Shown here: piece after piece, positions 1-8,862 of the stretch
Layout of the letters: each line of letters begins with the position of its first letter
Position numbering within the stretch: the stretch's first letter is position 1
Assembly (NCBI GenBank): GCA_019359355.1
Contig: JAHHHM010000004.1
Location: 62,001-126,000, forward strand
Direction of reading: 5' to 3'
Origin: Microcoleus vaginatus WJT46-NPBG5
Lineage (GTDB): Bacteria > Cyanobacteriota > Cyanobacteriia > Cyanobacteriales > Oscillatoriaceae
Length of the DNA stretch: 64,000 bases
Program-made: the position numbers and the translations under genes
The notes under the pieces: model-generated
Seen by the model: only the letters and a program-made list of their open reading frames with translations
What the model was told of the DNA's origin: nothing
The model's database searches: none

Positions 1-255
1 TTAATTGTACGCATTTTATTAAAATTTCAGTAATTCCCATTCATAGTTTGGGCTAAACGGGAAAGTCTGACAAGTCATTGATGTAATTTGTAACATCAAA
101 CGCAACACAAGCATGAAGTTTTATCAAGATTTATATGAATAAGTTAAACAAAAAGACGCTTTGAAGTGAGATCATTTTCTCTATAGGGGTTCTAACCGGC
201 CGCATCTGAATAAAATCAGGAAACAAAGGTTCCCCAAACCCAAGTCCCAGGGATA

Positions 256-2133
256 TCAGCCTAATCTTGCGCCTTCTACCTCTAAGCAGTATAAATAATA
301 GCCTTGGCCATTAAGATGCGTGGCAATGGCTAACCCGTTTGCGCCCCAACCGGCAATTGCCAAGGGTGTCTTCGTTCCCTTCAACGTTCCCACGCGCCGC
401 CCTTGGAGATCGAGAAACAAAATTTCACCTTGAGCATTTGCTATAACGCACCCGCCTTGAACCGCCGCCCAGCACACCGGCACAGTTTCTAAGGGAATGC
501 GCGTCACTTGCAAAGGGTGCAGCCGAATTCGCAACACAGTCGGTTTTGGTGTTTGCTCAATCCCAAACAACGTGTAAGGTTCGTCGGTGAGCGTCCAAGG
601 GCGACCGTAAGAATTTTCTTTGCAAACCACCGGCAGCGAGAGCAAACCTAACTGTGTGCCGCGACGCGTGTAAACTCTAAACAGCGTTTGATTTTTTTTC
701 AAGTCTTGCCATACAGCTAGCAGATGCCGCCGGTCGAGAAACATGATTTCTGGCAAAGTTTCCTCACCCAAAGCCAGCATCCTCACTGGCAACTGTGGCG
801 GTTCGTCGGATTTGGCGCTTCGCAACGCTGCCAGGGAGTAAAATCGCAACTGCCCCCCCATTGCGACTGCCAACCACCGGCTATCGGGATCAATCGCAGC
901 TTTGTAGGCAGATGAGGCACCGGCATTGTCGCCCAAGTTTTCCTGATCCGGCATCCCCACATTTAAGAGAGATCGCGGCTGCCACTCATCGGCACCCAAC
1001 CAGTAAAGTTGTTGGGGAGTATGAATTAAGCAGCCTTGGGATTGGGGCTGCAATTGGGTGACAGGAGCGGGTAAGCTGACTTTAATCAGTGGTTGGCGGT
1101 TTGCCGGCCAGATCCGCACTTCTGCCGCCAGCGCCCCGTAAACAAAGGTTTCTGATGAGGCTAAGCAGGTTAAAGGTGCCGGTAAAACCGCTCGATTCGC
1201 TCCGGGCAATGGCTTAATAATGACCGATTCCGGCACGTTGTCTAAAGGCAGCCGACGATCTTTAAATTCTTTAACGCGGGGATCTTCCATCGCCTGCCGC
1301 AAGGCTTTAGCCATTTCAGCGGCTGTGGTAAACCGGCGGGCGGGCAGTTTTTCCAAAGACTGTTTCACAATTGCCTGTAGCGCTTGGGGAATGGTTACCG
1401 GCAACTCTAAGCGTTGATTCATGTGCGCCCACATCAGCTTGCCTGGATAGCCAGTAAATGGACGCTGCCCGATTAAAAGTTCAAATAGTAAAATTCCCAC
1501 CGCATAGACATCTGATGCCGGCGAATAAAGGCCGTAAAATCGTTCGGGTGCCATGTATGCCGGTGAACCCATCGAGGCATCTGGGGAAGGCACACCGCGA
1601 CTGTCTGACTTTGCCTCGCGCACTCGCTGGGCGATGCCAAAGTCAGACAGTCGCGGCAACCAGCCGGCATTGCCCAAGTTTAAAAGTATATTTTCCGGTT
1701 TAATATCGCAGTGAATAATCCCTCGCTGATGGGTGTAATCTAATCCCGCTAAAATACCAATTGTTAGACGCAAACCTTCTGCTAAGTTTAGGGCGCTGTC
1801 TTGTTCGAGTAAACTGCGGAGTGTTCCTCCCTCGCAGTAGTCCATTACCAAATACCGGCCTGTTGCCGTGTGTTCTAAGGCTTGGCAAGCAACAATATTG
1901 GGATGTCGCAGGGTGAGCAGCGATCCGAGTTCTTGTAAAAATTTATGAGTGGGTGAGCGTTGGTGGCTGAGTTCTTTGAGGGCAACTAACTGGCCGGTTG
2001 CGCGATCTATGCCGCAAAAAACTCGGCCAAATTGACCTTGACCGATTAGTCCGATAATGTCGTACTTAGAGTGCTGCGGTACAATTTTGTGGGCCGGCGT
2101 TCGATGCAGAGTCAAGTCTTTCACCTTCATCAT
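256..2133 (-). CDS. Serine/threonine protein kinase with C-terminal propeller-like region
   Basis: Hanks-type protein kinase, 625 aa. The kinase domain spans about residues 22-290: glycine loop GQGQFG, VALKEL lysine, catalytic loop HCDIKPEN, DFG and a GSPAYMAPE activation segment. The catalytic loop reads HCD rather than HRD, so this is a non-RD kinase and may not need activation-loop phosphorylation. The remaining roughly 330 residues lack a transmembrane helix and carry recurring short beta-strand-like blocks (for example WLAVAMGGQLRFYS), suggesting a WD40/propeller-like sensor region; that fold is inferred. The protein is probably cytoplasmic. The next gene upstream on the chromosome is a polysaccharide BY-kinase on the same strand, separated by about 235 bp. 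The kinase assignment is firm and the substrate unknown. In Synechocystis a Ser/Thr kinase (SpkG) sits in the PAP gene cluster; whether this is its relative, 13 kb away, cannot be settled here. Confidence 0.93.
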   Translation of the reverse strand: MMKVKDLTLHRTPAHKIVPQHSKYDIIGLIGQGQFGRVFCGIDRATGQLVALKELSHQRSPTHKFLQELGSLLTLRHPNIVACQALEHTATGRYLVMDYCEGGTLRSLLEQDSALNLAEGLRLTIGILAGLDYTHQRGIIHCDIKPENILLNLGNAGWLPRLSDFGIAQRVREAKSDSRGVPSPDASMGSPAYMAPERFYGLYSPASDVYAVGILLFELLIGQRPFTGYPGKLMWAHMNQRLELPVTIPQALQAIVKQSLEKLPARRFTTAAEMAKALRQAMEDPRVKEFKDRRLPLDNVPESVIIKPLPGANRAVLPAPLTCLASSETFVYGALAAEVRIWPANRQPLIKVSLPAPVTQLQPQSQGCLIHTPQQLYWLGADEWQPRSLLNVGMPDQENLGDNAGASSAYKAAIDPDSRWLAVAMGGQLRFYSLAALRSAKSDEPPQLPVRMLALGEETLPEIMFLDRRHLLAVWQDLKKNQTLFRVYTRRGTQLGLLSLPVVCKENSYGRPWTLTDEPYTLFGIEQTPKPTVLRIRLHPLQVTRIPLETVPVCWAAVQGGCVIANAQGEILFLDLQGRRVGTLKGTKTPLAIAGWGANGLAIATHLNGQGYYLYCLEVEGARLG

Positions 2134-2368
2134 CCTTTCCCGCTTTAGGTCAGTAGGTAGACATCAAACGCCCCAGGTTTCGATTTAATTCCCTCTGCCG
2201 TTTCCCTAAGCTGCGGTGAATTATTATATCCTTTTTCTTCCGCCCGCGTGATGCGTCCCTCACAGACTGGGCTGTTTTCTTTAAGGTTATTCAAATTCAC
2301 AGAATTTAAGCGGGATGCAGTTGGAAATCGCAGTCTTTAAGGAAGTGTAGAGATTAGGCTTTTGGCAT

Positions 2369-4618
2369 TTATCCCTTAACCCCATTTGCCACAATTCCTA
2401 AGATTGAAGCCCCAGAAATTTTTAATCCATCTAATGATTTGTTCAGCAGCGAACGGTCGGTTTTGTCAAGCCCCACAACCATCACGATTCCATCAGTATG
2501 AGCGGCTAAAATATTGCCGTCTGCTAAGCCAATGAGAGGAGGCGTGTCATAAATAACCAAGTCGAAAAAGGCTTGAAATTGCTCCATTAAATAGAGCATT
2601 TTTTTCGATGAAAGCAGTTTGATGGGGTCGGGGGCCAAGGAGCCGGCACTCAGCACAAATAGGTTATCCTCCCACCAAGATGCTTCATCGCTGCCGGTGT
2701 TTTGCGATCGCTGGATCACATCATTCAGCCCAATATCTGTTGCAATCGCATCGCTGAGACCCCGCTCATTCGACAAGCCTAATTTTGTATGAATTTTTGG
2801 AGAGCGCAGATCCGCATCCACCAGCAAAACGCGTTGCCCGATTGCGGCTGCCGCTTGTGCCAAATGGATCGCTACCGTAGACTTGCCATCCCCTGATGCC
2901 GCCGATCCGATGGCAAAAGAGCGAATCGGCGTATGAGGACTCAGCAACCGGATATTGGTATATAAAGTTCGGAACGCTTCCAAAACTGGAGAAGCCATGT
3001 ATTGCTGTTGAGCAGTAGCCGCGTTTCCTAGCATCAAACTCAGTCCACCGGCTCCTTTTCCTAAACCGGCAGGGGTCGGAACCGCAGCGCTTTTCTGGAG
3101 GCTTTTGGCAAACGGAATCACCCCCAATAAGGGCAGTTTTGTTGCCGCTTTTGCTTCCTCTGGGGTGTGGAATACTGTGTTCAGTACCTCTACCAGAAAG
3201 CCCACGACAATGCCTAATAAACTGCACAAAATGATCGCTAATACTAACTGTTTCTTCGTTTCTTTAATGGTGGCCGGCATTAGTAATCCTGTCGCAGTCT
3301 TCGGGATCTTAGGTGGGTCTATCAACACCCAAGGCTCTTGTTTCTGAGCCGCATCGATTCGCAAAGCTTCTAGTTTGGATAAAAGTTGTTGTAAACTCTT
3401 GGTTACAACTTCTAACTCACTTTGTAAAGCAACATACTGACGCGTATTAGCCGCATAATCAGTAATTCTTACATCTAACCTTTGTTCCGATTCCGCAAGC
3501 GATTGATCGCGAGCTTCCAAATCGCGGATGCTCATCTCAACTTTAGCCATGATGACATTTTTGGCTTCTTGATTCACCAGGGCCATTAATTGTTGTTGTT
3601 TCTCGCGCAAAGCGCGAACGGGGGCGCTATCTTCCCGATATCTGGCTCGCTTCATTGCTAGCTCAGTGTTTACTTTCTGGAGCTGACCGAGTAAAGTTTC
3701 GTAGGCTTTAGGCTCAGTCATAATAATTGCGAGACCATCGCTTTCATCTAGCTGTCTTTGCAAGTTTTCGTAGCTGGCTCGCTGTGAATCTAGTTGAGTT
3801 CGGATATCTACGCGATCATTCTGAATCGACTGCCCTTGCTCGGTCAGGGATCTTCCCTCTAATGCAGGATCTAGGAGGTTAGAACTTACTCGCAATTGTT
3901 GCATTTGGGCTTGAAGCCGGTCAACTCGCTCTTGCTGGGAAGGCAACTTGCTCTCAATAAATTGAATTCCTTGATTAATGCTGATGAGGCGTTGCTGAAG
4001 GCTATAGTCTAAATATTCTTTGGCAAGGTTTTCTAATACATACAGAACTTTTTTCGGATCTGAATCGGTATATTCAACGGCTAAAATTTTGGTGCCTTGC
4101 TGTTTGCCATCTTTTAAAAAAGTGCTGCGAGTAATGACTAGGTCTGCTATCAGTGAACTATAAGTTATTTTTGGATACTGTTTTTGTAGCTTTTCAATCA
4201 CCGGCATCATAATTTTTGGACTTCTTAAAACTCGAATTTGAGTTTCATAATCCAAAAAACTACTTTCTTCTGTTCTTTTATCTAAACTTTCTGAGTTACC
4301 ATTTTGAGCTAGCAGAAATTGCTTGGCTAAGCGATCTTCAGCCGTAGGAGCTTCAACTAAAAGTTTAAATGAGCCTTCATACTGTAGGACAATTTGGCGC
4401 GAACTCGATACAATTAATGTCCCAGCAGCCGCACTCAAGGCGATGGCAACACCCGTCATAACCAAAAATCTTCGCCGAACCACGGCGAACACCCAAAATA
4501 AATCTAACTTCTCTGTTGCCCCTCCCTCAGACCCCTCGGCGTCAAACTGAGGCGGAAATTGATGCGGCTTGCTTTTAGATTTAGCTGAAAATGCCTTAAA
4601 TTCGTGTTCAGTATCCAT
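2369..4618 (-). CDS. Polysaccharide biosynthesis tyrosine autokinase (Wzz/Wzc-type BY-kinase)
   Basis: Co-polymerase and autokinase controlling chain length and export of surface polysaccharide at the inner membrane. Residues about 51-70 form the first transmembrane helix. A long periplasmic Wzz-like region with coiled coil follows (about 200-430), then a second helix (about 456-476) and a cytoplasmic ATPase with Walker A SGDGKST near 575, Walker A' LLVDADLR and Walker B LVIYDTPP. The protein stops just after the ATPase fold at NGVKG, so the tyrosine-rich tail of classical Wzc is missing. I start at the ATG at 4618 (749 aa); a TTG at 4660 would add 14 residues. It is transcribed away from the SLBB export gene at 5673 across a 1-kb spacer, and the pair probably works in the same exopolysaccharide pathway. 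Confidence 0.92.
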   Translation of the reverse strand: MDTEHEFKAFSAKSKSKPHQFPPQFDAEGSEGGATEKLDLFWVFAVVRRRFLVMTGVAIALSAAAGTLIVSSSRQIVLQYEGSFKLLVEAPTAEDRLAKQFLLAQNGNSESLDKRTEESSFLDYETQIRVLRSPKIMMPVIEKLQKQYPKITYSSLIADLVITRSTFLKDGKQQGTKILAVEYTDSDPKKVLYVLENLAKEYLDYSLQQRLISINQGIQFIESKLPSQQERVDRLQAQMQQLRVSSNLLDPALEGRSLTEQGQSIQNDRVDIRTQLDSQRASYENLQRQLDESDGLAIIMTEPKAYETLLGQLQKVNTELAMKRARYREDSAPVRALREKQQQLMALVNQEAKNVIMAKVEMSIRDLEARDQSLAESEQRLDVRITDYAANTRQYVALQSELEVVTKSLQQLLSKLEALRIDAAQKQEPWVLIDPPKIPKTATGLLMPATIKETKKQLVLAIILCSLLGIVVGFLVEVLNTVFHTPEEAKAATKLPLLGVIPFAKSLQKSAAVPTPAGLGKGAGGLSLMLGNAATAQQQYMASPVLEAFRTLYTNIRLLSPHTPIRSFAIGSAASGDGKSTVAIHLAQAAAAIGQRVLLVDADLRSPKIHTKLGLSNERGLSDAIATDIGLNDVIQRSQNTGSDEASWWEDNLFVLSAGSLAPDPIKLLSSKKMLYLMEQFQAFFDLVIYDTPPLIGLADGNILAAHTDGIVMVVGLDKTDRSLLNKSLDGLKISGASILGIVANGVKG

Positions 4619-5672
4619 TTTAGTTTGGCGATTTTTGCTAGAAGTTAGCGCTCCGAACAAATCCTAAACGGAAGTCTTTCTATTTGTCCTCAAATCTCAA
4701 TTTGTGATACAAAATTTAACATTTAAACGTAGACGGATCGTGCTATTGCATCGATTTAATCAATATAGGGTTTGTGCCTTAATTTGTGTGGCAGAGAGAA
4801 GAAAATCGTTTTCTGCCCTCACTACTGTTGCTAAACCGGCACATCACACACCCGTTAAAATAGCTTAGCATCACTCACAGACTGGCCTTTGTTAGGCCGG
4901 CGGCACCCTGATCCCCTTATTGGGGGTAGATTTGAGGATTATAGGAGCTAGAACGTTTGACCCGTGACGGACAAATTAACAGTCTGAAAAATTTATCGCA
5001 GACGTAGCAGTAATCGTGCTGCCTACTTTTAATAGTATGCCCATGTTTGTGAACTTTTGCACACCACACAAGGGACACTTCCTCACCGTCGAGAATCAGA
5101 TTGAGTGTCGGCAGATCAATCGCGTTCTTCTATTTTACTATTTTAAAGTTCTGTGTTCTCCTTCTAAATTTTTTCCTTGCCTGTCATTTTTTCTGACCCG
5201 CTTCACTTGATCTGGAATTTGAGGGCAAAAGGGATTGGGTGGAAGCCTGCTCACGCAAAGTCTGGGATGAGGGGAGTTAAAAGTTTTCCCTCGGACTTTT
5301 ATTGTATTTTCGCTCAGGCAGGGGAGAACTTGGCAGCTTTAGGACGCTTGTTTAACAACGGATCAATTGTTTGAGTCAGGATTTAAATCTGCGCTAAGAT
5401 TGACTGCCGGCCACCTCTACTATAGCGCCAATCCTATAAATATTTAGGTAATTTTACGGTTATTGAAGAATGCTGTGCTGAGGTTGATAAATATGGCTAA
5501 AATTTAAAGGCTATGTTTAGCAGAGTTTGGGTGTACTCAAGTCTGTATTTAAAATCAACGGGTCGGCAATTAACAGAATTTTGAGAGTTCACGGGTGCTG
5601 CTTGAGAGGTTTGACATGAATAAGAAAATGGGTGCAGCGTCTATCAATAATCGTTGAGGCACTAAGTAGCGT
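4619..5672. other. Long divergent intergenic region of the exopolysaccharide block
   Basis: About 1.05 kb between two divergently transcribed export genes. Short reading frames near 5016-5374 show no recognisable motif and no convincing ribosome binding site, so I do not call a gene. Two small inverted repeats are visible: GGCC/GGCC at 4884-4898 and CCCC/GGGG at 4913-4926. The length and position suggest promoters for both flanking genes, but I cannot place them. Confidence 0.5.
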
Positions 5673-7133
5673 ATGGTTTATGTTAATTTTTTCAAACAAA
5701 TCACCCTGCCGGTGGTCAGTTTGACCCTTGTGGCGGTGGCATTCATCGCCTCTCCATTTCCTAGTATGGCTCAAGTGTCGGGAGACGCAGACGCTGCCGG
5801 TTTTTCATCAGGAAGCGCTTACAAATTAGGCGGTGGGGATCGCATTCTGATTGAGATATTGGAAGTTCCCGAATTAAGCGGGGAGTACGAAATTTTGTCA
5901 GATGGTACAGTAGTTTTGCGGCTAGCCGGCAGTGTGGATGTCAGGGGGATGACCATAGAACAAGCTGCCGCAGCAATTACCGCTCAATACGAAACTGTCT
6001 TGAATGAGCCGGTGATTTCAGTGACTCTTTCTGCCATTCGTCCTCTTAACGTGGGTGTCAGCGGCGAAGTTACTCGTCCGGGAATTTACTCATTAAATTT
6101 GATTCCTGGTGTCGGGGTTAGACCTGGGGTTCAGTATCCAACGGTCACTCAGGCAATAGAAAAAGCTGGAGGAATTACACAAGCGGCGAATATTCGCGAG
6201 GTTCAGGTGCGCCGGCCTCAAAGATCCGGGCCAGCTCGAATTATTAATATTAATCTTTGGGAAATGTTGCAGGGTGGCGATTACAGTCGCGATATGATTT
6301 TGCAGGATGGAGACGCGATCTTTATCCCCTCAGCAACCAGCCCCAACTTAGCAGAAGCGCGTCAAATTGCAACGGCTAGTTTTTCACAACAGTCCGATCA
6401 ACCCCGCACTGTGACCGTGGTGGGTGAAGTTTACACACCCGGAAGTTATGTGGTCATTGGCGGAAACACCACATTAGATTTGAGAAACCAAGGTTTACCC
6501 ACTGTCACCCGCGCAATTCAGCTAGCAGGAGGAATTAAACCGCTAGCGGACATCCGGCAAGTACAGGTGCGCCGGCCGACAAAAGCCGGAGGAGAACAAG
6601 TAATTAACGTCAATCTTTGGCAACTTTTGCAGACAGGTGATACGACTCAAGACACCATTGTGCAAGACGGAGATACGATTATTATTCCTACGGTAACTGA
6701 AGTTAATCCAGCAGAAGCCGCTGACTTAGCGACGGCTAATTTTTCTCCCACTGCGATTAGAGTGTATGTCGTGGGAGAAGTGAGAGTGGGTGGAGCCGGC
6801 TCAGTTTTACAAGTTCCCGCCAATACCACTTTAAATCAAGCTTTGTTATCTGGAGGATTCGGTTATGATAATCCCAGAGCGCGTAGAGATGCGGTTAAAC
6901 TCATTCGCCTCAATCCTGATGGCACTGTTGCCGAACGTGAAGTGAATGTTGATTTAACGCAAGGAATTAATGATCAAACAAATCCTTTGCTTCGCAATAA
7001 CGATATCATCGTTGTCGAGCGAAATCGTATGACAGCATTTTCAGACCGGCTCGGTTCTGCAATTGATCCCATTGTTAAAGTTTACCCGCTGTTTAATTTT
7101 TTAGGAGTGTTGCGCTCACTCTTCAGATTTTAG
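5673..7133 (+). CDS. SLBB-domain polysaccharide export protein (Wza-like)
   Basis: Outer-membrane or periplasmic export component of an exopolysaccharide system, 486 aa. Residues 1-34 form a signal peptide ending near SMAQ. The polysaccharide export (Poly_export) domain follows at about 47-125, beginning YKLGGGDRILIEI. Next come three SLBB-type repeats: two with the pattern V-x-GEV-x-PG, AGGI and VQVRRP, and a third starting VYVVGEV. A hydrophobic C-terminal segment (VYPLFNFLGVLRSL) could be the membrane-spanning helix typical of Wza-class proteins. The gene opens a plus-strand run with a polymerase-like protein and a GH2-like protein, and is divergent from the BY-kinase at 2369-4618. A paralogue lies at 44525-46411. 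Confidence 0.92.
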   Translation: MVYVNFFKQITLPVVSLTLVAVAFIASPFPSMAQVSGDADAAGFSSGSAYKLGGGDRILIEILEVPELSGEYEILSDGTVVLRLAGSVDVRGMTIEQAAAAITAQYETVLNEPVISVTLSAIRPLNVGVSGEVTRPGIYSLNLIPGVGVRPGVQYPTVTQAIEKAGGITQAANIREVQVRRPQRSGPARIININLWEMLQGGDYSRDMILQDGDAIFIPSATSPNLAEARQIATASFSQQSDQPRTVTVVGEVYTPGSYVVIGGNTTLDLRNQGLPTVTRAIQLAGGIKPLADIRQVQVRRPTKAGGEQVINVNLWQLLQTGDTTQDTIVQDGDTIIIPTVTEVNPAEAADLATANFSPTAIRVYVVGEVRVGGAGSVLQVPANTTLNQALLSGGFGYDNPRARRDAVKLIRLNPDGTVAEREVNVDLTQGINDQTNPLLRNNDIIVVERNRMTAFSDRLGSAIDPIVKVYPLFNFLGVLRSLFRF

Positions 7134-7319
7134 TTAACGTTGAGTGATTTCAGTTCAACGGACAACTAACTTTAAAGTTGGCAAGAAGAATTACTCAGCA
7201 TTTTCTAGCTACTAAAGGAAAGGCTGTCATTCTCACACGAGCCGGTTTTGCTAATAGCGAAATGGGAAAAATAATTGGCAGCCTTAGCAAAGTTTTATTA
7301 GCGGTCAATAATAACAAGT

Positions 7320-8723
7320 ATGAAAGCCATTCAAATCCTGATCTTCAGCAGTCCCTTGCTGACTGCAATTCTGGCTGTATCTTTAATTATCTTAATTGCT
7401 TTATTATTTCATTCTTCCAGTTATAAGAAAATTTCTTACTATTACCAAAGAGGATTTGCAATTTTATTTTTATTCCTGTCGCCGGCTTTAGAGGGAAGAC
7501 CTCCATTAAATTACTTGCACCCGACCAAGCTGGCCGAGACGAACAAAACAAATATGCATTACCTCTGGATTCCTTTTATGGTCTTCTGCTTCCTTATTTT
7601 ATTTCCTAGGATTAGTCATTTTTTTAAATATTCAATTAGTATTTTTTCCTTACTTTTATCAAAAAATCCATGTTTTTGGATTTACGCAACCCTGCCATTT
7701 TTCTCAATGTTTTGGTCAGAAACTCCTGAGATCGCCTTTGACCACTTTTTAGGCTATATATTAATCACGCCGGTTGCGATTTACTTGGCTGTGCAATATG
7801 ATTGGCAAGACCTAGCCAGGTTTATGCGTTGGAGCCATATCATGCTAGGCATAGGTAGTTACATCCACCAACGACCCGGTAGTGTAGTTGATTGGTCGGG
7901 TTTAACAAAATCCAAAAATAAACTCGGTGGCATTATGTGTTTATCCACAGCCTTTTGGTTCGTCAATTATTCCCAGGCTGTACAGAGCAAGGCAGGCCGC
8001 TGGTTGTCTCTTTTGATGACTTTAGTTTCATTTTATTTAATGAGAACCGGCAAATCAGGCGGAGCGCTTGTTGCCGTAATATTATTAATTGGAATGGTAC
8101 TATCGCTTAATTTTATTAAACGTTTAAGTTTTCAATGGGCATTTGCTTGTATTGCCACCTTTATTATTATTAGTATTGCCTCAACTCTTGTAATTACAGA
8201 TAACTTAGAAGCCATCGTAGTTGAGGGTTTAGGAAAAGATATGACCTTAACCGGGCGTACAGAATTTTGGCCACAAATCTTCGCGCGGGTTGTTGAAAAA
8301 CGCCTCTTATTTGGGTTTGGGTACTACAGTTTTTGGCAACCTGAGCGGGGAATTAACAATCCCGCAAAAGGAATCTTTACCACAACCGGCTTTATTCCCC
8401 CCCACTCCCATAATGGTTATTTAGAGATTTTAGTTTATTTTGGCTTGTTTGGATTAATCTTATTTGCGGTTTCTTTCGTGATTAATCTTGTCATGGCAGT
8501 TCAGTATTTAATGAAAGAAAGACTAGAGCTTTCAGCCATACCCATGATATTTTTGATGTACTTAACCTTAAATAATATCACAGAAACCACAATCATTGAA
8601 CCAACAAACGTTTGGGTTTATTATGTAATGCTAACAGTACGCTTAAGCATAGACACATCGTTCTTCAACAACACAACAATAGCTCCAAAACCCAAACGAC
8701 AAACGCCATCCTTCTCAGCCTAA
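7320..8723 (+). CDS. O-antigen ligase / Wzy-like polysaccharide polymerase
   Basis: Integral membrane protein of 467 aa with roughly 10-12 hydrophobic helices. A longer loop after mid-protein contains GRTEFWPQIF, and later HSHNGYLEILVYFGLFG; both match the O-antigen ligase/Wzy_C family. Members join or polymerise lipid-linked oligosaccharides on the outer face of the inner membrane. The context between an SLBB exporter and a GH2-like protein favours a role as exopolysaccharide polymerase. The sequence is richer in AT than its neighbours, as is common for such polymerases. Ligase and polymerase activity cannot be distinguished from sequence. Confidence 0.87.
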   Translation: MKAIQILIFSSPLLTAILAVSLIILIALLFHSSSYKKISYYYQRGFAILFLFLSPALEGRPPLNYLHPTKLAETNKTNMHYLWIPFMVFCFLILFPRISHFFKYSISIFSLLLSKNPCFWIYATLPFFSMFWSETPEIAFDHFLGYILITPVAIYLAVQYDWQDLARFMRWSHIMLGIGSYIHQRPGSVVDWSGLTKSKNKLGGIMCLSTAFWFVNYSQAVQSKAGRWLSLLMTLVSFYLMRTGKSGGALVAVILLIGMVLSLNFIKRLSFQWAFACIATFIIISIASTLVITDNLEAIVVEGLGKDMTLTGRTEFWPQIFARVVEKRLLFGFGYYSFWQPERGINNPAKGIFTTTGFIPPHSHNGYLEILVYFGLFGLILFAVSFVINLVMAVQYLMKERLELSAIPMIFLMYLTLNNITETTIIEPTNVWVYYVMLTVRLSIDTSFFNNTTIAPKPKRQTPSFSA

Positions 8724-8862
8724 AACCAACGCAGCTTACCCCCAAAACCTATAACTTTAACAGAACCCTGATACCAACCCTGAACCCATCTGTTTTTATC
8801 TGTGGTTAAAAAAAATCCAAAAATCTAAACTTTCCTAAAAAACCAGCCAACCTCCCAAATTC

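Noticed and set aside
5016-5374. Short plus-strand frames in the exopolysaccharide spacer
   Set aside because: No family features, no start context; overlapping frames in AT-rich spacer.
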